From positions 1,770,538-1,834,537 of the forward strand of contig NZ_DF820425.1 in NCBI RefSeq assembly GCF_000617845.2: 64,000 nt of DNA, in the 5' to 3' direction. The position numbers and the translations under genes are program-made. Under the pieces are notes generated by a model. The model was not told the origin of the DNA, ran no database searches, and was given only the letters and a program-made list of their open reading frames with translations. Positions 8,190 to 16,334 of the stretch are shown here, one piece after another (within the stretch, counting starts at the first letter, position 1; every line of letters starts with the position of its first letter). Source of the stretch: Bradyrhizobium sp. DOA9 (GTDB lineage: Bacteria > Pseudomonadota > Alphaproteobacteria > Rhizobiales > Xanthobacteraceae).

Positions 8190-9847
8190 ACCGCTTCGCC
8201 GAGCTGCTCGATCGCCTCGCCTACGAGCCCGGCCGCAACAACAAGCTGCGGCTGATCACCGGCTATTTCCGCGAGGTCGGCGATCCCGACCGCGGCTATG
8301 CGCTGGCGGCGCTGACCGGCGCACTCAGCTTCAAGCACGCCAAGCCCGCGCTGATCCGCGATCTCATCGCGTCGCGCACGGACGAGGTGCTGTTCGGCTT
8401 GAGCTACGACTATGTCGGCGATCTCTCCGAGACGGTGGCGCTGATGTGGCCGAAGGCCGCGCTCGCCGCCCATAACAACCCGCCACCGCCGAGCCTCACC
8501 GAGGTCGTCACCACGCTGCGCACGCTCGGCAAGACCGAGCTGCCCAGGCAGCTCGAGCGCTGGCTCGACGAGCTGGACGAGACCGGCCGCTGGGCGCTGC
8601 TGAAGCTCGTCACGGGCGCCCTTCGGATCGGCATCTCCGCGCGCCTTGCCAAGACTGCCGCCGCAGCGCTCGGCGACAAGGACCCGCACGAGGTCGAGCT
8701 GATCTGGCCGGGGCTCGTCCCGCCCTATCTCGACCTGTTCGCCTGGCTGGAAGGACGCGGCGACAAGCCCGTCAACCGCGATCCCGCGCCGTTCCGCCCG
8801 GTGATGCTGGCGCATGCGATCGAGGATGCGGATTTCGCTGCGCTCGATCCCGCCGATTACATCGCCGAATGGAAATGGGACGGCATCCGCGTGCAGGCGG
8901 TCGCCGGCCGCGACGAGCGCGGCCATATCAATGCGCGGCTCTATTCCCGCACCGGCGAGGACATCACGGGAAGCTTTCCCGATCTCGTGCCGTCGCTGCG
9001 CCTGCCGGGCGCGATCGACGGCGAGCTTTTGATCCTGCGCGAAGGCCGCGTCCAGAGCTTCAACGTTCTGCAGCAGCGCCTCAACCGCAAGGTCGTCTCG
9101 CCGAAGCTGATCAAGGAGTTTCCGATTCACTTGCGCGCCTACGATCTGCTCGGCGACGACGAGAACGATCTGCGCGAGCTGCCCTTCGCCGAGCGGCGCG
9201 AACGGCTGGAGCGGTTCATCGCAAAGCTCGACGATCCCCGCATCGATCTCTCGCCCACCGTGCCCTTCGGCAGCTGGGAGGCACTCACCGCCGCACGCGC
9301 CGATCCCGCGAGCGCCGGCGCCGGCGAGGATGCGGACGCGGTCGAAGGCGTCATGCTGAAGCGGCGGGATGCGCCCTATCTGCCGGGGCGGCCGAAGGGC
9401 CAGTGGTGGAAGTGGAAGCGCGACCCGCACATCATCGACGCCGTGCTGATGTATGCGCAGCGCGGTCACGGCAAGCGCTCGTCCTATTATTCCGATTACA
9501 CCTTTGGCGTCTGGACGGCAGGCGATGGCGGCGACGAGCTGGTGCCGGTCGGAAAAGCCTATTTCGGCTTCACCGACGAGGAGCTTTTGCAGATCGACCG
9601 CTTCGTCCGCCGCAACACCACGGAAAAATTCGGGCCCGTGCGCCATGTCGTGCACGAAGCCGACAAGGGGCTGGTGCTGGAGGTCGCCTTCGAGGGTCTG
9701 CAGCGCTCGCCCAGGCACAAATCCGGCGTCGCCATGCGCTTTCCCCGCATCAGCCGCCTGCGCTGGGACAAGCCGCCGCGCGAGGCGGATAGGCTGGAAA
9801 CGCTGGAGAAGATGCTGAAGGAAGAGGCGGCGGAGATCGAGGTGTGA
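8186..9847 (+). CDS. ATP-dependent DNA ligase (exonuclease-associated type)
   Basis: A 553-residue DNA ligase. The N-terminal DNA-binding region (to about residue 200) contains GALRIGISARLAKTAAA. The adenylation domain follows, with the nucleophile Lys230 in EWKWDGIR. Later ligase motifs include IDGELL, and the OB-fold region contains KRRDAPYLPGRPKGQWWKWK. It seals DNA nicks using ATP and AMP-lysine chemistry. Its start overlaps the exonuclease stop by four bases, so the two are co-translated. The usual downstream helicase gene is absent; a repeat and an IS element come next. Confidence 0.94.
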   Translation: MNRFAELLDRLAYEPGRNNKLRLITGYFREVGDPDRGYALAALTGALSFKHAKPALIRDLIASRTDEVLFGLSYDYVGDLSETVALMWPKAALAAHNNPPPPSLTEVVTTLRTLGKTELPRQLERWLDELDETGRWALLKLVTGALRIGISARLAKTAAAALGDKDPHEVELIWPGLVPPYLDLFAWLEGRGDKPVNRDPAPFRPVMLAHAIEDADFAALDPADYIAEWKWDGIRVQAVAGRDERGHINARLYSRTGEDITGSFPDLVPSLRLPGAIDGELLILREGRVQSFNVLQQRLNRKVVSPKLIKEFPIHLRAYDLLGDDENDLRELPFAERRERLERFIAKLDDPRIDLSPTVPFGSWEALTAARADPASAGAGEDADAVEGVMLKRRDAPYLPGRPKGQWWKWKRDPHIIDAVLMYAQRGHGKRSSYYSDYTFGVWTAGDGGDELVPVGKAYFGFTDEELLQIDRFVRRNTTEKFGPVRHVVHEADKGLVLEVAFEGLQRSPRHKSGVAMRFPRISRLRWDKPPREADRLETLEKMLKEEAAEIEV

Positions 9848-9869
9848 ACTGTTGCCACGAAGGTGGTGC

Positions 9870-9991
9870 GCTCCCTCTCCCGCTTGCGGGAGAGGGTCGG
9901 GGAGAGGGCTGCCTCCGCAATGGGATTATCAAGAGAATCCCCTAGAGGAGAAAGCCCTCACCCGGCGCTCCGCGCCGACCTCTCCCGCAAG
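9870..9991. repeat. Dispersed palindromic repeat, interrupted by IS copy 1
   Basis: Begins with the palindrome CTCCCTCTCCCGCTTGCGGG, continues through GGGTCGGGGAGAGGGC and mirrored GCCCTCACCCGGC, and ends CCGACCTCTCCCGCAAG at the left edge of the IS. The missing last arm (GCGGGAGAGG) reappears to the right of the IS at 11200. Confidence 0.75.
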
Positions 9992-11196
9992 CGAGAGCTT
10001 TGCGTAATGAGTTGTGCTGGAGTGAAGTTCGATATGGGGCTTTTTTTGAACGGCCTCGCGTAGCCCCAGAGGGGTGGGGCGTCTGTTTTTCGTGGCCGCG
10101 GGGTAGCGGCGGGTGGTGGTCACGCTGCGGCTCCTATCGGGCACAGCACCGCCCATCGTTTGAGGTTCATGGCGAGGCAGATCAGGCGCAGATGCGTCTG
10201 ATTGCGCGCCAAACCCAGATAGCGAGCGCGCGCCCAGCGGTAGCTGCCCTTGAGGCGCGCGAAGACCTGCTCGACCGGTGCGCGGCGCTTTCCCACGGCA
10301 TTGTTGAAGCGCTTCTGCCGCTCGGTGAGCGGATGATGCTTGTTCGGCCGGAACATCAGCCTCGGCTTGATTCCTCGCGCGGCGAGCCCGCTGCGGCGCT
10401 CGTGCTTGTCATAGGCTTGGTCGGCATAGACCGCCTTCTCATCACCACAGACCAACTCGTCGGCGGGCACCGTGTCGTTGACCGCAGCGTCGGTCAGCTT
10501 GCTGCGGCGGACGATGGCCGAACTCTGATCCATGCCGATATGGGCTTTGTAGCCGAAGTACCGCTTGCCGCCCTTCTTGGTCCAGCGTGCATCTGGATCG
10601 CGCTTGCTGTTGACCAGCTTGCTCGGTTCACGGCCGTCCGGGCCGGGCGGCTGCGGGTCCTTTGGCGGCTTCGGCGGCTTTACTGCTGCCGAGATCAGGC
10701 TCGCATCGATCAATGTGCCCCGGCGCAGCACCAGCCCGCGTGCGTCGATCTGATGCAGGATCTCGGCGAACAGCTTCTCGTCCAGACCGGCTCGCTGCAA
10801 AGCCTCGCGGAATCGCCAGATCGTCGTGTGATCAGGCGTCTCGTCGCTCAGCACAAAGCCGCAGAAGGCGCGGAACGAGGCCCGGTCGTCGAGCGCTTCC
10901 TCGAGCGCCGGATCGGAAAGCCCATACCATTGCTGCAGCAGCAGCGCCTTGAACAGCACCAGTCGCGGATAGGGCGGAGGGCCGCGCTCCGGCTCCGGAA
11001 GACCATTCAGCACTCTCTCCACTGCCGCCCAGTCGACCAGTTCGCCAATCCGCTTCAGCACCGGGCTACCCTTCCCTCGCCGCGATACCAGCGCATCCGC
11101 GAAGCTCAGTTGCCCAACCTCTCGATATGCCATCCGAATCCGCCTCCACCACAGGCCCTAGAGAATCGCAAATCCTCCTCTTGTGCAAAGCTCTCG
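9992..11196 (-). mobile_element. IS5-family insertion sequence, copy 1 (1205 bp)
   Basis: The ends CGAGAGCTTTGC (9992-10003) and GCAAAGCTCTCG (11185-11196) are perfect 12-bp terminal inverted repeats. The second copy at 19156-20360 has the same length and ends. The flanks are arms of a palindromic repeat: CAAG on the left and CTTG on the right, so there is no clean 4-bp direct duplication here, unlike copy 2. A single transposase gene fills the element. Confidence 0.9.
10120..11133 (-). CDS. IS5-family transposase (copy 1)
   Basis: A 337-residue DDE transposase. The N-terminal domain ([20 protein letters not shown], then [12 protein letters not shown]) is typical of IS5-group enzymes. Catalytic Asp candidates lie in TLIDASLI and YADQAYDK, and the C-terminal segment [13 protein letters not shown] carries the Glu. 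The start has GGAGG about eight bases upstream. It differs from copy 2 at six residues by my reading (L9P, S23N, P24A, N43G, one K/E and one N/D), so both copies look intact but not freshly duplicated. Confidence 0.95.
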   Translation of the reverse strand: MAYREVGQLSFADALVSRRGKGSPVLKRIGELVDWAAVERVLNGLPEPERGPPPYPRLVLFKALLLQQWYGLSDPALEEALDDRASFRAFCGFVLSDETPDHTTIWRFREALQRAGLDEKLFAEILHQIDARGLVLRRGTLIDASLISAAVKPPKPPKDPQPPGPDGREPSKLVNSKRDPDARWTKKGGKRYFGYKAHIGMDQSSAIVRRSKLTDAAVNDTVPADELVCGDEKAVYADQAYDKHERRSGLAARGIKPRLMFRPNKHHPLTERQKRFNNAVGKRRAPVEQVFARLKGSYRWARARYLGLARNQTHLRLICLAMNLKRWAVLCPIGAAA

Positions 11197-11360
11197 CTTG
11201 CGGGAGAGGTTAAGGAGCCCGCGGCCAGCAGCGCGCCACAATCAAACCTCTGCCGGTTTGCCCGAATTAAACTCCCGTAACCCGATTGACGCCCTGCTCC
11301 GGGTTCCCCATCTCCCCCGCCGTGCCTATAATGGGCGCGAATCCGCTTCAGGAGTTTGCG

Positions 11361-11666
11361 ATGGTCCAAGACGTCAGAGATTTGCCGGCCGGCCGCAGCG
11401 ACGGCCTGCACCGCTTTCTCGGCGGCTCGCCGCTGACCGTCGCGTTCCGTCTGGTGCTGCTCTCGATCCTGGTCGGCGTCGTGCTGGCGGCGATCGGCTT
11501 CGATCCCTGGAACATCATCCACAGCATCCGCCTGTTGTTCCAGCGGCTGTGGGATCTCGGCTTCGACACCATCAACTGGCTGTGGCGCTACTTCCTGCTC
11601 GGCGCGGTCATCGTGATCCCGATCTGGCTGCTGTCGCGCGTGTTCGGCGCGCCGCGCGGCCGGTAA
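11361..11666 (+). CDS. Small DUF6460-type membrane protein
   Basis: A 101-residue protein with ATG at 11361 preceded by GGAG at seven bases. Residues 1-22 are soluble. Two hydrophobic segments follow, around FRLVLLSILVGVVLAAIGF and YFLLGAVIVIPIWLLSRVF. The pattern RFLGGSP...DP...RLWDLGF...VIPIWL fits the alphaproteobacterial DUF6460 family of unknown function. It begins about 160 bp beyond the IS end and is followed closely by an MBL hydrolase gene. No function is proposed. Confidence 0.75.
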   Translation: MVQDVRDLPAGRSDGLHRFLGGSPLTVAFRLVLLSILVGVVLAAIGFDPWNIIHSIRLLFQRLWDLGFDTINWLWRYFLLGAVIVIPIWLLSRVFGAPRGR

Positions 11667-11691
11667 GGATCTGAGCGGGAGTGCGCAGCCG

Positions 11692-12426
11692 ATGCAACTG
11701 CGTTTCGTCGGCTGCGGTGACGCCTTCGGCTCCGGCGGCAGGCTCAACACCTGCTTCCACGTCTCCGGGCGCGAAGCCAATTTCCTGATCGATTGCGGCG
11801 CGTCGGCGCTGCCGGCCCTGAAGCGGCTCGAGATCGATCGGGGCGAGATCGACCTGATCCTGATCACCCATTTCCACGGCGACCATTTTGCCGGCCTGCC
11901 GTTCTTGCTGCTCGACGCGCAATTCTCGCGGCGAACGCGGCCGCTGACGATCGCCGGCCCGCAAGGCATCGAGCGGCGGCTGCGCAAGGTGATGGAGGCG
12001 CTGTTCGAGCATTCCTCGAAGACAAAACAGCGCTTCGAGCTCAACGTCGTCGAGCTCGCGCCGGAACAGAGCCGGAGCTTCGGCGCGGTGAAGGTGACGC
12101 CCTATCCGGTGGTGCACGGCGAATCCGGCGGGCCGTTCCTCGCCTATCGCGTCACAGCCGAGGGCCGCACGCTCGCCTACAGCGCCGATACCGAATGGAC
12201 GGAGACGCTCATTCCGCTGGCGCATGGCGCGGACCTTTTCATCGTCGAAGCCTATATGTACGAGAAGGTGGTCAAGAACCATCTCAGCCTGAAGACCTTG
12301 GAACAGCATCTGCCCGACATCGGCGCCAAGCGGCTCGTCCTCACCCATATGAGCGACGACATGCTGTCGCGTCTCGGTGACGTCGAGCACCTTGCCGCCG
12401 AAGACGGCATGGTGCTCGTGTTCTGA
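11692..12426 (+). CDS. MBL-fold metallo-hydrolase (RNase Z/AtsA-like)
   Basis: A 244-residue metallo-beta-lactamase-fold hydrolase. The metal motif THFHGDHFAGL is near residue 62, with later ligands in YPVVHGE, YSADTEW and LTHMSDD. The layout resembles RNase Z or arylsulfatase-type ribonuclease relatives, but it lacks a clear tRNA-binding exosite, so it is more likely a generic hydrolase. It sits 25 bp after the DUF6460 gene and 3 bp before a MATE transporter gene, suggesting one transcript. Substrate unknown. Confidence 0.86.
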   Translation: MQLRFVGCGDAFGSGGRLNTCFHVSGREANFLIDCGASALPALKRLEIDRGEIDLILITHFHGDHFAGLPFLLLDAQFSRRTRPLTIAGPQGIERRLRKVMEALFEHSSKTKQRFELNVVELAPEQSRSFGAVKVTPYPVVHGESGGPFLAYRVTAEGRTLAYSADTEWTETLIPLAHGADLFIVEAYMYEKVVKNHLSLKTLEQHLPDIGAKRLVLTHMSDDMLSRLGDVEHLAAEDGMVLVF

Positions 12427-12429
12427 AAG

Positions 12430-13755
12430 ATGCACGCGCCCGTTCATCACCGCGTCGGTAGCCGGCAGGTCTTCGCCATCGCAGGTCCCGCGATGGTCGC
12501 GAACCTCACGACGCCGCTGATCGGCGTGGTCTCGACCACCGCGATCGGGCGGCTCGACGATGCCGCGCTGCTCGGCGGCGTCGCGATGGCCTCCGTCATC
12601 TTCGACTGCCTGTTCTGGCTGTTCGGCTTCCTGCGCATGAGCACGCTGGCCTTTACGGCGCAGGCGCTCGGCGCTGGCGAGACGCGCGAGCAGACCGTGA
12701 TCCTGGTGCGCGGCTTCATCGTCGCCGGCCTGATCGGCGCGGCGCTGATCGTGCTGCAGCTGCCGCTGGCAGGCGCACTGTTCGACCTGATGGGCGGCAG
12801 CGAGGGCGTGACGCGCGCCGCGAAGACCTATTTCATGATCCGGATCTGGTCCTCGCCCTTCGCCTTCGCCAATTACGTCATCCTCGGCTGGCTGGTAGGG
12901 CAGGCCCGCGCCAATCCGGCGCTTGGGCTCCAGGTCGTGATCAACCTCATCAACATGGTGGCGACGATCCTCTTGGTGCTGGTCTACCACACCGGCATCG
13001 CCGGCGCGGCGATCGCCGCGCTTCTGTCCGAGACGATCGGCTTCATGCTCGGCGTGATCGTGTGCCGGCGCCATGCGGTGGGCGGTTTTGCCGTGCCTCG
13101 CGCAACGCTGTTCGATCGCGCCAAGCTGATGCGGCTCCTGGCGGTCAACACCGACATCCTGATCCGTACCGCGGCGCTGATCGCCGTGTTCCTGTTCTTC
13201 ACCGCCAAGGGCGCGCGCGCCGGCGACGTCACGCTGGCGGCGAACTCCGTGCTCAACAATTTCCTCCTGGTCAGCGCCTTCTTCCTCGACGGCCTCGCCA
13301 ACGCGGCGCAGCAGCTCTGCGGCCGCGCCTTTGGCGGGCGCGACGCCAAGGGGTTTGCGGATTCGACCAGGCTGGTGCTGGCGTGGGGGCTCGGCTTTGC
13401 CATCGTCGTCGCCGTGCTGTTCGCAGCGCTCGGCCCTGCCATCATCAACGTCATGACGGCGAGCGAGGACGTCCGCCGCGCCGCGCGCGAGTTCCTGCCC
13501 TTCATCGTGCTGGCGCCGATCCCCGGCGTGTTCGCCTTCGGCTTCGACGGCATCTATGTCGGCGCGACCTGGGCGCGGGAGATGCGCAATCTGATGCTGC
13601 TCTCGCTCGCGATCTTCTTCGCCGTTTGGCTGGCGCTGCAATCGTTCGGCAATGCCGGCCTGTGGAGCGCGCTGATCGCGTTCTACGTCGCGCGCGGCGG
13701 CTTGCAGGGCGCGAGGTATCCGGCGCTGTATCGGGCGACGTTCGCGAAACCGTAG
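12430..13755 (+). CDS. MATE family efflux transporter (DinF-like)
   Basis: A 441-residue membrane protein with about twelve hydrophobic helices in two homologous halves. FAIAGPAMVANLTTPLIGVVSTT starts the first half (quoted as its pattern FAIAGPAM...TTPLIG). The second half begins around LMRLLAVNTDILIRT. MATE proteins export drugs or metabolites in exchange for Na+ or H+. The ATG lies three bases after the MBL hydrolase stop. A dispersed repeat follows and separates it from the convergent pyrD. Confidence 0.92.
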   Translation: MHAPVHHRVGSRQVFAIAGPAMVANLTTPLIGVVSTTAIGRLDDAALLGGVAMASVIFDCLFWLFGFLRMSTLAFTAQALGAGETREQTVILVRGFIVAGLIGAALIVLQLPLAGALFDLMGGSEGVTRAAKTYFMIRIWSSPFAFANYVILGWLVGQARANPALGLQVVINLINMVATILLVLVYHTGIAGAAIAALLSETIGFMLGVIVCRRHAVGGFAVPRATLFDRAKLMRLLAVNTDILIRTAALIAVFLFFTAKGARAGDVTLAANSVLNNFLLVSAFFLDGLANAAQQLCGRAFGGRDAKGFADSTRLVLAWGLGFAIVVAVLFAALGPAIINVMTASEDVRRAAREFLPFIVLAPIPGVFAFGFDGIYVGATWAREMRNLMLLSLAIFFAVWLALQSFGNAGLWSALIAFYVARGGLQGARYPALYRATFAKP

Positions 13756-13761
13756 AAGAAC

Positions 13762-13848
13762 CGTAGCCCGGGTGGAGCGCAGCGTAATCCGGGGCTTTGC
13801 CTATGCGGATAGCTTCCCGGATTGCGCTGCGCTCCCATCCGGGCGACG
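13762..13848. repeat. Dispersed hairpin repeat in a convergent gap
   Basis: Left arm GTAGCCCGGGTGGAGCGCAG followed by CGTAATCCGGG; right arm CCCGGATTGCGCTGCGCTCC followed by CATCCGGGC. The arms are nearly complementary, so the element folds into one long hairpin between the MATE and pyrD genes. Confidence 0.75.
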
Positions 13849-13856
13849 AGACCTGC

Positions 13857-14954
13857 CTACATCCCCGGCCAGTCTTCCGCCGTCAGCGTCGCCGCATCGG
13901 CGCCGACGATCTCGGAGAGCGAATCCCGCCCCGTTCGCAGCAGCGTCGAGGTCAGGTCGCGCTTGATCTCGTCGACGAGGCCGAGGCCCTTGTAGACCAG
14001 CGACGAATAGAGCTGGATCAGGCTGGCCCCGGCGCGGATCTTGGTCAGCGCGGCGCCGCCCGAATCCACGCCGCCGACGCCGATCAGCGGGAATGCGCCC
14101 TCGACCCGCACATAGGTTTCCGCGACCATGCGCGTCGACAGGCGGAACAGCGGCCGGCCGGACAGGCCGCCTTGCTCCTTCGCCCGCGTCGCTTCGCGCA
14201 GCGTGCTCGGCCGCGCGATCGTGGTGTTCGACACGATCATGCCGTCGACCCGGCGCGAGCGCGCGACCTGCACGACGTCGTCGAGCTGGGCAAGGCTCAA
14301 ATCCGGCGCGATCTTGAGCAGCACCGGCGTGTCGCCGGCCTTCTGCCTGACCTGCTCGCGGGCCTCGATCACGCGCGCGAGGAGATCGTCGAGCAGCGCG
14401 CCTTCCTGAAGGTTGCGCAGGCCCGGCGTGTTCGGCGATGAGACGTTGACGGTGAAATAGCTCGCCACCGGCGCGAAGGTCTCGATCAGCTTGACGTAGT
14501 CGCCGACACGATCGGCTGAATCCTTGTTGGCGCCGACATTGACGCCGACGATGCCGCCGTGCTGCGCGCGCGCGGCGAGCCGGCGCAACGCGACTTCGGC
14601 GCCGTCATTGTTGAAGCCCATGCGGTTGATGATCGCCTCGTCGCGCTCCAGCCGGAACAGCCGCGGCCGCGGATTGCCGGCCTGCGGCTTCGGCGTCACC
14701 GAGCCGATCTCGACGAAGCCGAAGCCGAGCCGCAGCAGCGCGTCCGGCACCTCGGCGCTCTTGTCGAAGCCCGCGGCCATGCCGATCGGATTGGGAAAGT
14801 TCAGCCCGAAGGCGCGCACCGCGAGCTTGGGATCGTCGGCACGCGGCTTGACCGGCGGCAGGAAGCGCAGGCCCTGGATCGCAAGACGATGCGCGTCCTC
14901 GGGATCGAGCCAGCGCAGCACCGGCAGCGAAAAGGCGTCGAATGCGCGGATCAC
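13857..14954 (-). CDS. pyrD: Dihydroorotate dehydrogenase, quinone-dependent (class 2)
   Basis: A 365-residue flavoprotein that oxidises dihydroorotate to orotate in pyrimidine synthesis and passes electrons to quinone at the membrane. The N-terminal helix region (LRWLDPEDAHRLAIQGLRFL) is the class 2 membrane-associating extension. FMN-binding barrel motifs follow: NPIGMAAGFDKSAEVPDAL, VTPKPQAGNPRPRLFRL and VNVSSPNTPGLRNLQ with the active-site Ser. The start overlaps the stop of the upstream DUF952 gene (ATGA). The assignment is secure. Confidence 0.97.
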   Translation of the reverse strand: MIRAFDAFSLPVLRWLDPEDAHRLAIQGLRFLPPVKPRADDPKLAVRAFGLNFPNPIGMAAGFDKSAEVPDALLRLGFGFVEIGSVTPKPQAGNPRPRLFRLERDEAIINRMGFNNDGAEVALRRLAARAQHGGIVGVNVGANKDSADRVGDYVKLIETFAPVASYFTVNVSSPNTPGLRNLQEGALLDDLLARVIEAREQVRQKAGDTPVLLKIAPDLSLAQLDDVVQVARSRRVDGMIVSNTTIARPSTLREATRAKEQGGLSGRPLFRLSTRMVAETYVRVEGAFPLIGVGGVDSGGAALTKIRAGASLIQLYSSLVYKGLGLVDEIKRDLTSTLLRTGRDSLSEIVGADAATLTAEDWPGM

Positions 14955-15295
14955 GGCAACAGCTCCGGAACGTCGTGACCGCCGTCGGAGCGCGTGTTGA
15001 GGTTCGTCACCGCGATCACGGCGCCGAGATCGAGCTCGCCATAGAGATGGGGGAAGAGCTCGTCATTGCGCGAGCGTTCCCAGCGCAATTCGCTCCCCAG
15101 CGCATCGCCGTCGACCTCGACCAGGAACAGCGCGCGCTGCCCGAAATAGTGCTTGCGCAGGGTCTCGGGAACCTGGGAAGCGGTCGAGAAATGAATGAAC
15201 CCGTCGCGCGAATCATCTGCGCTGCCCCGGTAGACACCCTGCCGTTCCGCCTCGCGCCAGGCCGAGGCCGGACAGATTTTGTAGATCTTGACCAC
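14951..15295 (-). CDS. DUF952 domain protein
   Basis: About 114 residues, nearly all one DUF952 domain: KIYKICPASAWREAERQG at the start, DGFIHFSTASQVPETLR in the middle and FPHLYGELDLGAVIAV near the end. I placed the start at GTG 15295, directly before the first conserved strand; there is no strong ribosome site and upstream residues look non-coding. The stop overlaps the pyrD start by four bases, so the pair is co-translated. The family resembles ADP-ribosyl-type folds, but no role is established. Confidence 0.82.
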   Translation of the reverse strand: MVKIYKICPASAWREAERQGVYRGSADDSRDGFIHFSTASQVPETLRKHYFGQRALFLVEVDGDALGSELRWERSRNDELFPHLYGELDLGAVIAVTNLNTRSDGGHDVPELLP

Positions 15296-15596
15296 CGCTA
15301 CCGCAGCCTTGTTTGTTCTTTGAGTCTTCTGGGTTTTTTCGTCTTTCGCGGGTCCTCGAAACCCGGGCGCGACCGTAAAGGCCGTCCCTTCCGAACTCAA
15401 GACTTAGAGCCTTTTCCGCGCCGATGAAATCGGAGCGGCTCCAAATTCCTCTTTTGGCCATTTTCCGACACAACGGGTATCCGCCGCTCTTCGTCGCCTC
15501 TTGCGCGAAAAACGGAAAACCGGTTGATTTGAGGACAGTTTTCCTGAGTTGCGACGGGCTGGACCTTCCATGGTCAGACAGGCCAAAGCGCAGAGG

Positions 15597-16226
15597 ATGC
15601 TGACTCACGACCAGATCTGGGCCGCGTTGGACCGGCTGGCGGCGCGCGCCGGATTATCGCCGTCCGGCCTTGCCAAGCGCGCCGGGCTCGATCCCACCAC
15701 CTTCAACAGGTCCAAGCGCGTCACCGCCGACGGCCGCGAGCGCTGGCCCTCGACCGAATCGATCGCAAAAGCGCTGGCCGCGGCCGACGCCTCGATCGAC
15801 AGCTTTGCCAAATTGATCGACGACGACGGCATGGGCGATGGCCGCTCGATGCCGCTGCTCGGTTTCGCGCAGGCGACGACGAGCGGCGCTTTCGACGAGG
15901 CCGGCCTTCCATCCGGCAAGGGCTGGACCGAGATCGCGCTGCCCGCCACCGAGGACAGCCATGCCTTTGCGCTGGAGATGTCCGGCGATGCGCTCGCGCC
16001 CGTCTATCGCGACGGCGACATCGTCCTGGTCTCGCCCGGTGCGCCGATTCGCAAAGGCGATCGCGTGGTGGTGCGGAGCAAGGCGGGCGAGATGATGGTC
16101 GCAACGCTGAAGCGCCGAACGGCCAAGGCGCTCGAGCTGCAGCCGCTCGATGCGACGCGGGCCGAATGCACGATGGCGGCGGGTGATGTGGCGTGGATTG
16201 CGCGGATCCTGTGGGCCAGCCAGTGA
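15597..16226 (+). CDS. HTH transcriptional regulator with S24 (LexA-like) domain, catalytic Lys apparently lost
   Basis: About 209 residues from ATG 15597 (ATG 15570 and TTG 15549 are alternatives). Residues 1-60 form an XRE-type helix-turn-helix (SPSGLAKRAGLDPTTFN). The C-terminal half is a LexA/CI-like S24 domain. The nucleophile Ser129 is present in LEMSGDAL. Where relatives have the general-base lysine (pattern GE-x-M-x-K-x-LK), this protein reads GEMMVATLK, placing Ala169 at that position. It should therefore bind DNA and dimerise, but may not self-cleave. It stands alone upstream of a carbonic anhydrase gene. Confidence 0.82.
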   Translation: MLTHDQIWAALDRLAARAGLSPSGLAKRAGLDPTTFNRSKRVTADGRERWPSTESIAKALAAADASIDSFAKLIDDDGMGDGRSMPLLGFAQATTSGAFDEAGLPSGKGWTEIALPATEDSHAFALEMSGDALAPVYRDGDIVLVSPGAPIRKGDRVVVRSKAGEMMVATLKRRTAKALELQPLDATRAECTMAAGDVAWIARILWASQ

Positions 16227-16334
16227 TTGCGAACCATGACACCGTTCGCGCTGCGATCGCCATTGCGACTCACCACGCCTCTCGCATAGGTTGCGCACCT
16301 GTTGCCGATCAAGTTCATTTCGAGGGGGACTACG

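Noticed and set aside
8168..9718. 516-residue minus-strand open frame opposite the DNA ligase
   Set aside because: It mirrors the ligase gene, has no ribosome site and no recognisable domain.
11608..13641. 677-residue minus-strand open frame opposite the MBL and MATE genes
   Set aside because: It runs across two genes whose plus-strand products are clear; its sequence is a charged low-information antisense translation.
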